From positions 62,001 to 126,000 of the forward strand of contig NZ_WOEY01000066.1 of assembly GCF_013177695.1 (NCBI RefSeq): 64,000 nucleotides of DNA, written 5' to 3'. The notes beneath the pieces were generated by a model that was not told the DNA's origin, ran no database searches, and saw only the letters and a list, made by a program, of their open reading frames with translations. Shown piece by piece: positions 36,601 through 45,472 of this stretch; the stretch's first letter is position 1; each line of letters opens with the position of its first letter. This stretch comes from Paraburkholderia solitsugae. GTDB taxonomy: Bacteria; Pseudomonadota; Gammaproteobacteria; Burkholderiales; Burkholderiaceae. A program made the position numbers and the translations under genes.

Positions 36601-36778
36601 CGTATTCAAATTGCCTTGCAATGAACTTCGTCACGTTGTCGTAGTGCGATTGGCAAACGATTCGCTCGCAGGCAGCAATCGGCTGAAAAAAGCGGACTCT
36701 GCGATAAGGATTTGGGAGATCGCAGGTCTACGATGCATCTACCGACTTAACTTCTAATAGCTCTCTGGAGATAAAGCA

Positions 36779-37252
36779 ATGACCGACACACATCACACCG
36801 GGGCGCAGGAAGTGCTGACCCGGTCAACCATTTCCTATGCGCAGGCAAGCAAAGTCATTGAAGCCACTATAGCCTTTGCGCAGAACAAGAATCTGCAACT
36901 GAGCATCGTTGTTCTCGATACGGGTGGCCATGTGGTGTCTTCCGCGCGGATGGACGGTGCGGGCTTCGTGACGATCGAAGTTGCGCGTGGCAAAGCCTTC
37001 GCGGTTGTCGCCACCGGAGGCACTCCGGGTGACGTTCTCGCAAAGCGCTATGAGGACAACCCGATGGTGTGGGGCAACGTCGCGTCTCTGGGCTATGGCG
37101 CTCCACTGTTGCCCGCACGCGGCAGTATTCCTATCTTTCTGAACGGCAGCCTCGTAGGCGCCGTTGCTGCAAGCGGTGCGCCGTCAGAACTGGACGAGCA
37201 GGCTGTTCGTGCAGGTATCGCCGCGATTGGTGCAAAGGATGCTCCGCAATGA
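36779..37252 (+). CDS. GlcG/HbpS-family (haem-degrading domain) protein
   Basis: A 157-residue protein of the GlcG/HbpS fold (LSIVVLDTGGHVVSSARMDGAG, ARGKAFAVVATG, GSLVGAVAASGAPSELDE). The family includes haem-binding proteins and many small proteins in catabolic operons with unknown roles. GGAGA precedes the ATG. No signal peptide is seen. The stop overlaps the next start (ATGA), coupling it to the formamidase-like gene. Whether it binds haem or a pathway intermediate is unknown. Confidence 0.85.
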   Translation: MTDTHHTGAQEVLTRSTISYAQASKVIEATIAFAQNKNLQLSIVVLDTGGHVVSSARMDGAGFVTIEVARGKAFAVVATGGTPGDVLAKRYEDNPMVWGNVASLGYGAPLLPARGSIPIFLNGSLVGAVAASGAPSELDEQAVRAGIAAIGAKDAPQ

Positions 37253-38412
37253 TGCGATCCGACGACGCTCAAATAGACGCAATGCCTTCGCAAAGCCGCC
37301 GTAGAGCGATAAAGCTCGGCAGCTCGCTCGGCCTCCTCGGTGTAGCCATGCCCTTCGCGGTCGAAACCATCGCGGCGCAAGTGGGCGGCCGTGTCCCGGC
37401 GAGTCGGGAGCATATTGTCGAGTCGAATGAACGGACGGTGCGGGTTGGAGTGGTCGATCCGAAAGCCGAAGCGGTTGTGACGATTGAATCCGGCGATGTG
37501 GTCCGCTATGTGAATACCTGGATCAACTGGGGTAACGAAGCGAAATACGGTATGAGCTTCGCAGAGCGTGAACCGATACGACGCAAGTACCCTCAAGGGC
37601 CGTATTCGCTGGTGGGTCCGGTGGCGATCAAAGGCGCGCATCCCGGTGATCTAATCGAATGCAGGATGATCAAACTGCGGCCAATCCAGTGGGGCTGGAA
37701 CGCGGCTCCACGCGGCGTCGGTGCACTGCCAAAAGACTTCGACAAGCCTTACCTGAAGTATTTCCGTTTCGACAACGACCGGCGATACGCCAACTTCGCG
37801 CCTGGAATCCGTATTCCCTTGAAGCCGATTCAAGGCTTTATGGCAACGGCGCCTGCGTCAGACGAAACGAAGAGCGCGATTCTCGCTGGGCCCAACGGCG
37901 GCAATATTGCCTTGAGCGAACTTGTTGCGGGAACGTCGCTCTTTCTCCCGGTTTCACGGGATGGGGCAATGGTATGGACCGGCAACTCGCACGCCGCACA
38001 AGGCGATGGACAAGTCGATCAGACCACGATCGAAACCGCCATGGAAGACTTGCAGATTCAATACATCCTGCATAAGGGCGCATCTCTGCCGGGGCCGATG
38101 GCCGAAACGCCGACGCACTGGATCGGTCTTGGATTTGGGGAAACCATTGCCGACGCGCTCAAATCCGGTCTGCGCGAGCAGATCAAATGGCTCGCTGCAA
38201 CCGCTGGAATAAGCGACGTCGAGGCCTATTCGATATACAGCATGGCCGGCAGTTTTCGCATCACTCAGTATGCCGACCAGGTCGCGAGCGCCTATAGCGT
38301 CATTCCCGCAAAGGCAGTCCACGGCATGCTGCCGAAGGCTGTTTTCACGCCCGAAATGCGCAATCAGATTGCAGCACGCACCCGGGCAGGCGGGTTGGCT
38401 GGCAATGTTTAA
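37249..38412 (+). CDS. acetamidase/formamidase family protein, Tat-type signal
   Basis: A 387-residue FmdA/AmdA-like amidase. The family blocks HPGDLIECRMIKLRPIQWGW, ILAGPNGGNIALSELVAGTS and VWTGNSHAAQGDGQ are visible. The N-terminus carries QSRRRAIKLGSSLGLLGVA then VETIAAQ, a twin-arginine-like signal, so it should act in the periplasm, which is unusual for this family. It could release formamide- or ammonia-type groups from a ring-opened N-heterocycle; this is inference. Coupled by ATGA to the preceding gene. Confidence 0.86.
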   Translation: MMRSDDAQIDAMPSQSRRRAIKLGSSLGLLGVAMPFAVETIAAQVGGRVPASREHIVESNERTVRVGVVDPKAEAVVTIESGDVVRYVNTWINWGNEAKYGMSFAEREPIRRKYPQGPYSLVGPVAIKGAHPGDLIECRMIKLRPIQWGWNAAPRGVGALPKDFDKPYLKYFRFDNDRRYANFAPGIRIPLKPIQGFMATAPASDETKSAILAGPNGGNIALSELVAGTSLFLPVSRDGAMVWTGNSHAAQGDGQVDQTTIETAMEDLQIQYILHKGASLPGPMAETPTHWIGLGFGETIADALKSGLREQIKWLAATAGISDVEAYSIYSMAGSFRITQYADQVASAYSVIPAKAVHGMLPKAVFTPEMRNQIAARTRAGGLAGNV

Positions 38413-38497
38413 CTCCCCGCGCTCGCCAGCACAACCCGGCGATGCTTTCAATCCAAGTCGTCTTCATTTTCAACACAAGCAAACAGAGGAACGCAAC

Positions 38498-38977
38498 ATG
38501 TTTTACGTTAACAGGCGATCGCTGGTCGCAATCATGTCGGCTGCTGCAGCATGCGTCACGATGACTTCGATGACGCCTGCGAAGGCGAACGAATATCTCA
38601 CTACTCCCGCCACAGACCAGCGGGCGTATTCGCTGTCGGTTTCGACTCAAGGCGGCAAGACCGTCTACCTCGCCGGCCAACTGAATATCGCAGACCCCAA
38701 CAACAAGCCGTTGCCTGGGGATTTCGACGGCCAGGCTCGCGCAGCTTTCCAGCGCATCCAGAAGACGCTCGAAGCATCGGGTGGCAAGCTGAGTGACATC
38801 GTATCGATGACTGTGTTCATTACCGACGTGCGCAACGGCGAACACTTCTCCGACATCCGCAAGGAATTTTTTGCACCGGGCAAGTATCCGGCGAGCGCAC
38901 TGATCGCCATCCGCAATCTCGGCATTCCCGGCGCTCTGATCGAAATTCAGGCGACAGCAGTGGTGGGGGGGAAATGA
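38498..38977 (+). CDS. exported RidA-family (enamine/imine deaminase-like) protein (copy 1)
   Basis: A 159-residue RidA/YjgF/2-aminomuconate-deaminase-type protein with an N-terminal signal (NRRSLVAIMSAAAACVTMTS, cleaved near AKA). The core blocks KTVYLAGQLNI, DFDGQARAAFQRI and SMTVFITDVRNGEHFSDIR are clear. RidA proteins hydrolyse reactive enamines and imines and are normally cytoplasmic, so a signal peptide is noteworthy. AGAGGAA precedes the ATG. Its stop overlaps the amidohydrolase start (ATGA). Confidence 0.88.
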   Translation: MFYVNRRSLVAIMSAAAACVTMTSMTPAKANEYLTTPATDQRAYSLSVSTQGGKTVYLAGQLNIADPNNKPLPGDFDGQARAAFQRIQKTLEASGGKLSDIVSMTVFITDVRNGEHFSDIRKEFFAPGKYPASALIAIRNLGIPGALIEIQATAVVGGK

Positions 38978-40059
38978 CAGCCAACGAATGCCAGCTTTGC
39001 GGTCCGGGACGGCGGAGGTTCTTCACTGGGCTGGCCGCGTTGGCCGCGAGCAGTCTGGTCGGCGTACCGTCCGTCCAGGCACAGACCGGCACGCCAGTCG
39101 TCGCGCCCGGACACGACTGGATCGATGTTCACCACCATCTGGTACCCCCGGGATACATGAGTCAGGTTCCGTCCGACGATGCCGTGCCCGGTGCGTCGGC
39201 CACACCGCGTCGCGCGCTGGACAACTGGACGGTCGCACATTCGATCGAACAGATGGATCAGACGGGCGTTGCGACTTCGATTCTGTCGATCAGTAATCCC
39301 GGCATATGGTTTGGCGACAACGCGAAAGCACGCAAACTGGCGCGCGACTCTAACGAGTACGGGGCAAAACTGGTGTCGAGCTATCCGGGGCGCTTCGGCA
39401 TGTTTGCCGCGCTACCGCTACCGGACGTAGAAGGCAGTCTGCTTGAGATTGCCTACGCGCTCGACGTGCTGAAGGCGGACGGCATAGGGCTGTACACGAG
39501 CTATGGAAATAAGTGGCTCGGTGACCCGGCGTTCGAGCCGGTATTCGCCGAGTTGAACAGGCGCAAAGCACTCGTCTACACGCATCCAACCACCGCCGAC
39601 TGCTGCCGCAATCTGCAAGCAGCCGTGTCGCCGAACGTCGTCGAGTATCAAACCGACACGACGCGCGCAATGGCCGAGATACTGGCTAGCGGCACTGCTT
39701 CGCGCTACCCGGATATGCGGATCATCTTTTCGCATGCAGGCGGAACGATGCCGTTCCTCATCGAACGGTTCATCGGCTGGGCGAGAAGTCCGCAGATCTC
39801 AAAGAATCTACCCAAAGGGCTGAAGTACGAGTTGGACCGCTTCTACTACGACACGGCGCAGACGTCCAACTCGGTGGCGATGGGCGCGCTGACCAAGGTC
39901 GTGCCCGACTCGCAGATCCTGTTCGGCACAGATTACCCGTTCAGAACGGTGGTCGAGCACGTGAAGAATCTCACCGAATGTGGTGTTTTCGACGACAAAC
40001 GCCTGGGGGAAATCGGCCGCGGAAACGCACTCGCGCTGTTGCCCCGATTCAGAACGTAA
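38974..40059 (+). CDS. exported amidohydrolase, ACMSD-like
   Basis: A 361-residue TIM-barrel amidohydrolase of the aminocarboxymuconate-semialdehyde decarboxylase-like group. Metal ligands His53/His55 (WIDVHHHLVPP), a later His (RIIFSHAGGTMPF) and the Asp in FGTDYPF are in place. A Tat-like signal GRRRFFTGLAALAAS (about residues 12-26) ends near VQA. This group decarboxylates or hydrolyses ring-cleavage products. Flanked by two exported RidA genes, it recalls the decarboxylase/deaminase pair of aminophenol-type pathways, moved to the periplasm. Confidence 0.85.
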   Translation: MTANECQLCGPGRRRFFTGLAALAASSLVGVPSVQAQTGTPVVAPGHDWIDVHHHLVPPGYMSQVPSDDAVPGASATPRRALDNWTVAHSIEQMDQTGVATSILSISNPGIWFGDNAKARKLARDSNEYGAKLVSSYPGRFGMFAALPLPDVEGSLLEIAYALDVLKADGIGLYTSYGNKWLGDPAFEPVFAELNRRKALVYTHPTTADCCRNLQAAVSPNVVEYQTDTTRAMAEILASGTASRYPDMRIIFSHAGGTMPFLIERFIGWARSPQISKNLPKGLKYELDRFYYDTAQTSNSVAMGALTKVVPDSQILFGTDYPFRTVVEHVKNLTECGVFDDKRLGEIGRGNALALLPRFRT

Positions 40060-40103
40060 GCCAATTCGTAAAGATTCCAATATCACCCTCTCAGGAGCAT
40101 GAA

Positions 40104-40574
40104 ATGAAAAATCTTAATCGCAAGAAGACAGTTTTTATCGCTTTGGCAGGTCTCTTGGCCGGCATCGGCGCGACGTCGAGTCAGGCAAAGGATTACATCA
40201 CCACGCCGGATACGCAAGCGCGTGCCTATTCGCTGGCAGTGACGAGCGAAAATCCGAAAAAGACAGTTTATTTCGCTGGACAGACGGGGCGCTTCGGCCC
40301 GGATGGGAAGCCTATTGAGGATTTCGATGGTCAGGCAAGGCGCGCATTCACGGAGCTTGGCGAAACGCTGAAGAAGTCTGGCGGGAACCTGGGCGACATC
40401 GTGTCAATGACGGTCTTCATTACCGACGTACGTAACGGTGGGCATTTTGCCGACATCCGCAAGGACTTTTTCCCGGATGGCAAGTTTCCCGGCAGCGCTC
40501 TGATCACCGTCGATGGATTGATGGGCCAATCCAAAATCGAAATTCAAGGCGTCGCCGTGATTGATGGCAAGTAA
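40104..40574 (+). CDS. exported RidA-family protein (copy 2)
   Basis: A 156-residue paralogue of the gene at 38498. A Sec signal (TVFIALAGLLAGIGATSSQA) leads into KDYITTPDTQARAYSLAV. The core blocks KTVYFAGQTG, DFDGQARRAFTEL and SMTVFITDVRNGGHFADIR are nearly the same as in copy 1. CAGGAG precedes the ATG at 40104. Together with copy 1 it brackets the ACMSD-like enzyme, suggesting two deaminase-like steps or one heteromeric trimer. Confidence 0.88.
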   Translation: MKNLNRKKTVFIALAGLLAGIGATSSQAKDYITTPDTQARAYSLAVTSENPKKTVYFAGQTGRFGPDGKPIEDFDGQARRAFTELGETLKKSGGNLGDIVSMTVFITDVRNGGHFADIRKDFFPDGKFPGSALITVDGLMGQSKIEIQGVAVIDGK

Positions 40575-40640
40575 GAAGACGCCCGTTTCACGATAGCGTA
40601 TAGCTTCAAAAGCGCCACCGGGCTAGTTTGTGCCGGTGGC

Positions 40641-40910
40641 GTGTGCTTGATTACAGAGGGGATGTACTCTCGCCAGTCTCCGGCCCCAGACATGAGCCAC
40701 GTCCATATCGAGATCCTCGAACGCTCCGATACGACCCTGACCCTGCGATGGGTCGAGCCCGGCCGATGCCATTACGGCGAGCAGGGGCGGCGTTGCGCGA
40801 AAGCATGGCTACGCGGCTCGCCGGCCCAGGCCGTGAGCCGCGTTTGCTACCAGCTGCAAAGACTGCCTTTGTCTCCTTGCGCCTTTGGGCGCAGTCGGTC
40901 AAGCACCTAG
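40641..40910 (+). pseudogene. probable frameshifted DUF3331 fragment
   Basis: The frame from 40641 gives HIEILERSDTTLTLRWVEPG then RCHYGEQ, which matches my recall of the start of Burkholderia DUF3331 proteins. After HYGEQ the expected ARxxGY part is found in another frame (GGVARKHGYAARR), so at least one frameshift is present, and the remaining length is short. Its end overlaps the 3' end of the convergent porin gene by a few bases. Function of the family is unknown. Confidence 0.45.
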
Positions 40911-42055
40911 AACGAATGCCGGATGCCTAGCATGGTGCCTACCTGGCTCATCCCTTTCCCAGGCGTGGAGGCGCCACCGCTACTGACAGAGTAGGCCGCA
41001 TGGGAACTGTTCTGCAAAATGGCCACCTGGGCATAGACAGCGGTGCGCACCGATAGCGCATATGTTGCTCGCATCATCTCCATGGTTGCCCGCGTGTCCT
41101 GCTGGCGATTGACGACGTGCTGCACCATAGCATCGAAGAACAATGCCGGCGACAGCTTGTACTCCGCCTCCAGTGCAAATTGATTCGACGTGACATCTGG
41201 AGTCGACGCGGAAGCGGAGTCGACTCGCCGATTCAGCCACACTGCGCCAAACGTAAGCTTGTCAAATTTCGCGTAAGCGCTCAATGCGAGGTGCGAGTCG
41301 CGATTTCCGCTATCCGTCAGACCTAGCGGGGCGAGGCCATTGAACAGATTGGCTGCGGCGCCTGGGCCGCCATTCTGGCGATCGTATGCTGCAGAAACGC
41401 CCCAGCTTGTGGCGTTGTACTGCAGCATAAGCGACCATTCAGCACACGCCTCAGTATTGCCGGGAATGCTACCAGCGCACGTGCCTTGGCCCGGCGAATT
41501 GGAGCCACCGGCAGGCGACGCATCGCGGCCAAACGAATAACTTGCACCGACGCTCAAGCCATTGAAACTCTTCCGGTAAGCCACGGTGTTGTCGCTGCGC
41601 GCATTGGCGATCCATGGGTCCAGGGCCGCGATCCCATATATGTCCGGTCCGATAAAATCAGCGGGCAGCAATGACCACGTCAACATCGAATATTGTCGCC
41701 CGAAGGTCAATGCGCCGAGTGGGCCATCGAGTCCCACAAAGGCTTGGCGGCCGAATAACCGGCCACCTTGGCCGAGGGTGCCGGTGCCGGGAGTAAAGCC
41801 GCTTTCGAGCGTAAATACCGCTTTGTAGTCGTTGCCAAGCGGTTCGGAGCCTGTCAAGCCCCAGCGCGACGGTAATTCTCCCGTATTGCCAGGCATGCGC
41901 GTGACCGAATTGCCCGTTGCGTTCGCATTGTGGATGTATTCGACGCCGGTATCGACGATGCCGTAGAGTGTCACGCTCTGCGCCTTAGCGGAACTGCACC
42001 AGGCCCCTGCCAACGTGGTTGCACTGACGATCGAAATAGCTGCGATCCGATTCAT
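40907..42055 (-). CDS. Gram-negative general porin (Burkholderia type)
   Basis: A 382-residue outer-membrane porin. The signal peptide (IAAISIVSATTLAGAWCSSAKA) precedes QSVTLYGIVDTGVEYIHN, the classic first strand. The constriction region (GPLGALTFGRQYSML) and the C-terminal GIRHSF are present. GGAGA lies before the ATG at 42055. Two LacI-type operators lie 200-370 bp upstream, so this porin is probably induced with the catabolic regulon. Confidence 0.9.
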   Translation of the reverse strand: MNRIAAISIVSATTLAGAWCSSAKAQSVTLYGIVDTGVEYIHNANATGNSVTRMPGNTGELPSRWGLTGSEPLGNDYKAVFTLESGFTPGTGTLGQGGRLFGRQAFVGLDGPLGALTFGRQYSMLTWSLLPADFIGPDIYGIAALDPWIANARSDNTVAYRKSFNGLSVGASYSFGRDASPAGGSNSPGQGTCAGSIPGNTEACAEWSLMLQYNATSWGVSAAYDRQNGGPGAAANLFNGLAPLGLTDSGNRDSHLALSAYAKFDKLTFGAVWLNRRVDSASASTPDVTSNQFALEAEYKLSPALFFDAMVQHVVNRQQDTRATMEMMRATYALSVRTAVYAQVAILQNSSHAAYSVSSGGASTPGKGMSQVGTMLGIRHSF

Positions 42056-42257
42056 TGTTTCTCCAAAAAACCTATGCACTACTTATTTATGTAATGAAGC
42101 TTCAAAAAAACACTCGGACAGTCGAGCGGCCGTAAGACATTGGTCTCTTGCGCTCGGCCTGTTTCGGGCGTGCTGTTTCGGACACCACGAAGACGGCGTG
42201 CGGCGGTTAACCATCGTGGCAAAAGTGCTGACCAACGACAGCTGCCACCTAATTTAA

Positions 42258-42271
42258 TGCAATCGATTGCA
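42258..42271. promoter_or_regulatory. LacI-family operator upstream of porin
   Basis: Perfect TGCAATCGATTGCA, the copy proximal to the minus-strand porin gene, about 200 bp before its start. The surrounding 42056-42687 is otherwise non-coding. Confidence 0.78.
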
Positions 42272-42408
42272 AAGGTACACTAGGTGTATACGCCCATGCC
42301 GCGTGCAAGCAAACCACCAATGAGTTGCGACTAGGCTGACTTGGTATCAGATGAGCGGCGTCGGACTGGGCCGCGTGGGCATCGTCACCGGGGAATTCCC
42401 ATTCTTTT

Positions 42409-42422
42409 TGCAATCGTTTGCA
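42409..42422 (-). promoter_or_regulatory. distal asymmetric LacI-type operator upstream of porin
   Basis: Read on the porin's strand this is TGCAAACGATTGCA, the same variant in the same orientation as at 52175-52188. Its centre is 151 bp from the perfect operator at 42258-42271. Confidence 0.65.
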
Positions 42423-42687
42423 GCTATGCTGCGTCCGCATCGGCTTCGAATCTGCGAATCGTATGAGGATAAAACGGGTAGGGCGTCCCGGTATGTCCGA
42501 TTGCATGGACTTACCGTTCAATTTTCAGGACGATGAGGGAGCACGGTGTTCATTCAATCGAACACGTTCTGATCTGGAGAGCCTGGCACTCAAGCCTCAG
42601 AATCGGGCGCAATATGTACCAAAAGTACAGGGGACTCTGCGGTCACCGCCCCGTATATCCAAGGCGGTGGTACTAAGCTGATTGCGC

Positions 42688-43581
42688 TCAAGCGGGCAAC
42701 AACTCGGCCGCCAGTTGCGCTTCCACGACCATCGAATTTCGACGAAACTCACTGGGTGGAACCGCCATGTGCTTTGTGAAGAAGCGAGTGAAATGACTGT
42801 GCTCTTCGAAACCAAGTTCAAGAGCGATGTCGATCAAAGGTTTAGTGCTACCGGTGAGCAACTTTATAGATAACGTCATCCGCGTCCAGTCGATGTAGTG
42901 CTGCGGCGGAATGCCAACACAGTTCTTGAACTGTTCGAAGAACCGCGATCGCGAAAGCCCGACATAGGCTGCGACGGTAGCGACCGAGGGGTTTTCCGCA
43001 GCGTTCGCATTGATATAGTCGAGCGCCTTGCGGATCCGGAAATCGGCCGATTTACCCGACGAACGGAAGCTCATCGTGAGTGCTGGGTCGGCAAAATCAC
43101 GTACCACCGCTCGCACCAGGTCCTGAAGAATGGCTTGAGATACATCTTGGCTTGCGATCAGTGAATTCGTGATTGCCGCGGCCAGGCGGTCGACATGATG
43201 CCTCACGTCGGGCGTGCAAACCACGCTCGAAGACGGAAAGATGCGAGTCGCAGGACTTTCGGGAAGTTGCAGCAGTGAGCGCAGCCATTCAACCTCGATT
43301 ACCAGCGACAAGATAACGGAGGGATTCGCAGTTGAGTCGGTCTTGGAGTGAGATTCCCACGGGTTAATTAGTAGTGCTCGACCATCTTCTAGCACATATG
43401 GCGTTTCACCGATGCGGAAGAAACTGTCACTGCCCGCCAGCTTGAAGAGAAATTGGTATTGTGCGTGCGCATGGGCGACCAGCGCACGACGGGTGAAGTT
43501 GACGCTGGCACGGCCAAATGGCCCTTGCAGTATCCGACTTGGTTTGGCGCTATCTTTCGATAGATCCTCCCTGCGTCCCAT
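42688..43581 (-). CDS. AraC family transcriptional regulator
   Basis: A 297-residue regulator with an N-terminal cupin-like sensing domain (VAHAHAQYQFLFKLAG, LINPWESHS). The C-terminal AraC pair of HTH motifs is VATVAAYVGLSRSRFFEQFK and DIALELGFEEHSHFTRFFTK. AGGAGG lies before the ATG. It is divergent from the cytochrome c/hydrolase/molybdenum hydroxylase genes, with an inverted repeat between, so it probably activates them. Confidence 0.88.
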   Translation of the reverse strand: MGRREDLSKDSAKPSRILQGPFGRASVNFTRRALVAHAHAQYQFLFKLAGSDSFFRIGETPYVLEDGRALLINPWESHSKTDSTANPSVILSLVIEVEWLRSLLQLPESPATRIFPSSSVVCTPDVRHHVDRLAAAITNSLIASQDVSQAILQDLVRAVVRDFADPALTMSFRSSGKSADFRIRKALDYINANAAENPSVATVAAYVGLSRSRFFEQFKNCVGIPPQHYIDWTRMTLSIKLLTGSTKPLIDIALELGFEEHSHFTRFFTKHMAVPPSEFRRNSMVVEAQLAAELLPA

Positions 43582-43638
43582 TTTTGCCTCCTACGGCCAA
43601 CAGTGCGTGACCAACGCGAGATGAATTAACTAACGGAC

Positions 43639-43672
43639 CATCTGGTAAACAATCGGTCTATATGGCCAGATG
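43639..43672. promoter_or_regulatory. inverted repeat between araC-type and cytochrome c genes
   Basis: CATCTGG (43639-43645) and CCAGATG (43666-43672) form a perfect 7-bp dyad with a 20-bp spacer in a 148-bp divergent promoter region. It is a candidate regulator site; the short arms leave room for chance. Confidence 0.4.
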
Positions 43673-43729
43673 ACAACTATCGATTGCCGTAGTCTCCTAT
43701 CAAGGTAACTAGCATAGTTGGACACGTCA

Positions 43730-44380
43730 ATGGAAAGAGATTCAGTGATTTCCCGCATCACAACGAGTTTCGTTGCTGGCACGCTGTTCTGCCTCTTAGC
43801 GACGAATAGCCATGCAGTGGATGTTTCTTCTGCCCGTGTACATGACCTTGTGACGCAACGCTGCGCAGCGTGCCACGCTGTCGATGGCAATAGTGTCGTC
43901 GGCTTCTATCCGCGGCTTGCAGGACAGAATCCGGAATATCTTCTCCAGCAACTGAACATGTTCAAAGGTTCGGATGGACATCCGCCCCTTCGTCACAGCC
44001 CCTCTATGGAGCCGGAGGTCGCGGACCTGTCAGAGGACGACATCCGCGCGCTAGCGAGCTATTACTCCGCACAAGTCCCTAAAAATAGCGAGCCCGTCGC
44101 TGCCGCTACGCCAGCGCTTGGTCAAAAGGTTTATACGGCAGGCAGCGAAGCCGGCGCGCCGGCCTGTATTGCATGCCATGGTGCCAATGGTGCTGGTGTG
44201 CTGGGAGCATTCCCTCGTCTTGCAGGCCAGCATCCAGAGTATGTCGAAACAGAACTGCGCAGCTACAAGGAAGGGCGCCGGGGAGGGAAGGGCAAAGCGA
44301 TGACCACCATAGGACCGCTGCTTTCGAACGACGAAATCAGGGCGGTGGCCGCTTATGTGTCGGCCTTGAAGACGCCTTGA
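43730..44380 (+). CDS. exported di-haem cytochrome c
   Basis: A 216-residue cytochrome c4-like protein. The signal peptide (TTSFVAGTLFCLLATNSHA) is followed by two haem domains with CAACH and CIACH motifs and matching YPRLAGQNPEYLLQQL and FPRLAGQHPEYVETEL repeats. It would carry electrons in the periplasm, most likely from the molybdenum hydroxylase encoded 1.1 kb downstream, which lacks an FAD subunit. The ATG at 43730 is taken in preference to an in-frame TTG. Confidence 0.9.
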   Translation: MERDSVISRITTSFVAGTLFCLLATNSHAVDVSSARVHDLVTQRCAACHAVDGNSVVGFYPRLAGQNPEYLLQQLNMFKGSDGHPPLRHSPSMEPEVADLSEDDIRALASYYSAQVPKNSEPVAAATPALGQKVYTAGSEAGAPACIACHGANGAGVLGAFPRLAGQHPEYVETELRSYKEGRRGGKGKAMTTIGPLLSNDEIRAVAAYVSALKTP

Positions 44381-44488
44381 AAATTCGGATTATTGGGTAA
44401 GTAGAGTAGCGAGCCAGAGGCTCAAATGGCGTCAAGTGACGATATACATCGTCGGGCGCTGTGTGTTGACAATAAGAGGCTGGGTATC

Positions 44489-45277
44489 ATGCCGTTTTTC
44501 AATTGCGATGGGCAAAGATTGTGGTACGTCGATACGGGCAACGCTACCGGTCCCGCGGTCGTCTTCTCTCATGGTTTCCTAATGGACGGATCGATGTTCG
44601 CAACGAACATCGAGGCGCTTAGGAGCGACTTTCGCTGCATTGTGTGGGATCAACGCGGCTTCGGGCAGACCGGTGCCGTCGACAAGCCATTTACCTTCTG
44701 GGATTCTGCACGCGACCTGCTCGCGCTCCTCGATCACCTCGAGATTGGCTCTGCAGCACTCGTCGGGATGTCACAAGGAGGCTTTCTGTCTATGCGTGCG
44801 GCGTTGCTCGAGCCAGATCGCGTGCGTGCGCTCGGGCTGATTTCGACTCGCGCCGATGTTGATGTGCAACCGGTGATCGATTCATTCGTGCAATTGAAGC
44901 AGATGTGGGCTGACAGCGGCGCCGCGCTTGTTGCGGACCATCTTCGCTCGCTATTGATAGGCGGTGATTTCGATGCTTCGAGGTGGACGCGTGCATGGCA
45001 TCAAATGCCTAAAGCTGGGTTCGAGTATCCGGTAGACGCATTGACCGGCCGCGACGATATCACGCTACGGCTTCAGAAGATCACCTGTCCAGCGATCGTT
45101 TTTCACGGTAGCAACGATCCGGCAATCGACATTGCACATGGACGCTCGCTGGCACTTGGATTGCCGAATACCAAGGGTTTTGTGACGGTCGACGGCGCCG
45201 GACACGCTCCGAATTTGACGCATCCACAATTTGTTAATGGGCTGCTGCGGGAATTTCTATTGCGCTACATGAGCTGA
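44489..45277 (+). CDS. alpha/beta hydrolase (262 aa)
   Basis: A 262-residue alpha/beta hydrolase. Oxyanion motif SHGFLMDGS, nucleophile GMSQGG, acid in FHGSNDPAID and His in DGAGHAPNL are all in place; no signal peptide. Length and type fit enol-lactone hydrolases and N-formylmaleamate deformylase-like enzymes, but the exact reaction is not shown. The ATG at 44489 has AGAGG before it. It lies between the cytochrome c and the molybdenum hydroxylase genes in one direction. Confidence 0.82.
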   Translation: MPFFNCDGQRLWYVDTGNATGPAVVFSHGFLMDGSMFATNIEALRSDFRCIVWDQRGFGQTGAVDKPFTFWDSARDLLALLDHLEIGSAALVGMSQGGFLSMRAALLEPDRVRALGLISTRADVDVQPVIDSFVQLKQMWADSGAALVADHLRSLLIGGDFDASRWTRAWHQMPKAGFEYPVDALTGRDDITLRLQKITCPAIVFHGSNDPAIDIAHGRSLALGLPNTKGFVTVDGAGHAPNLTHPQFVNGLLREFLLRYMS

Positions 45278-45472
45278 CAAGCGTCATTCGTCCCGCCGAC
45301 CGGATGTTGCGTCCAACGTATGGGCCGTCCGCGGGCACGATCTGCGTTTAGAGTTCGTCGTGGAACCTGAGTGAGTGCGGCCCAGCCCGGGTCCGGGTGG
45401 ACACGCCGCACTTTCTGCCCCGGAGTCGAAAGGGAATATCCATGGGACCCCCACTTTTTTGACGGAGCGAAC

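Noticed and set aside
36652..36667. TGGCAAACGATTCGCT, partly like the LacI-type variant
   Set aside because: Shares only the GCAAACGATT core and breaks the right half-site; not counted as an operator.
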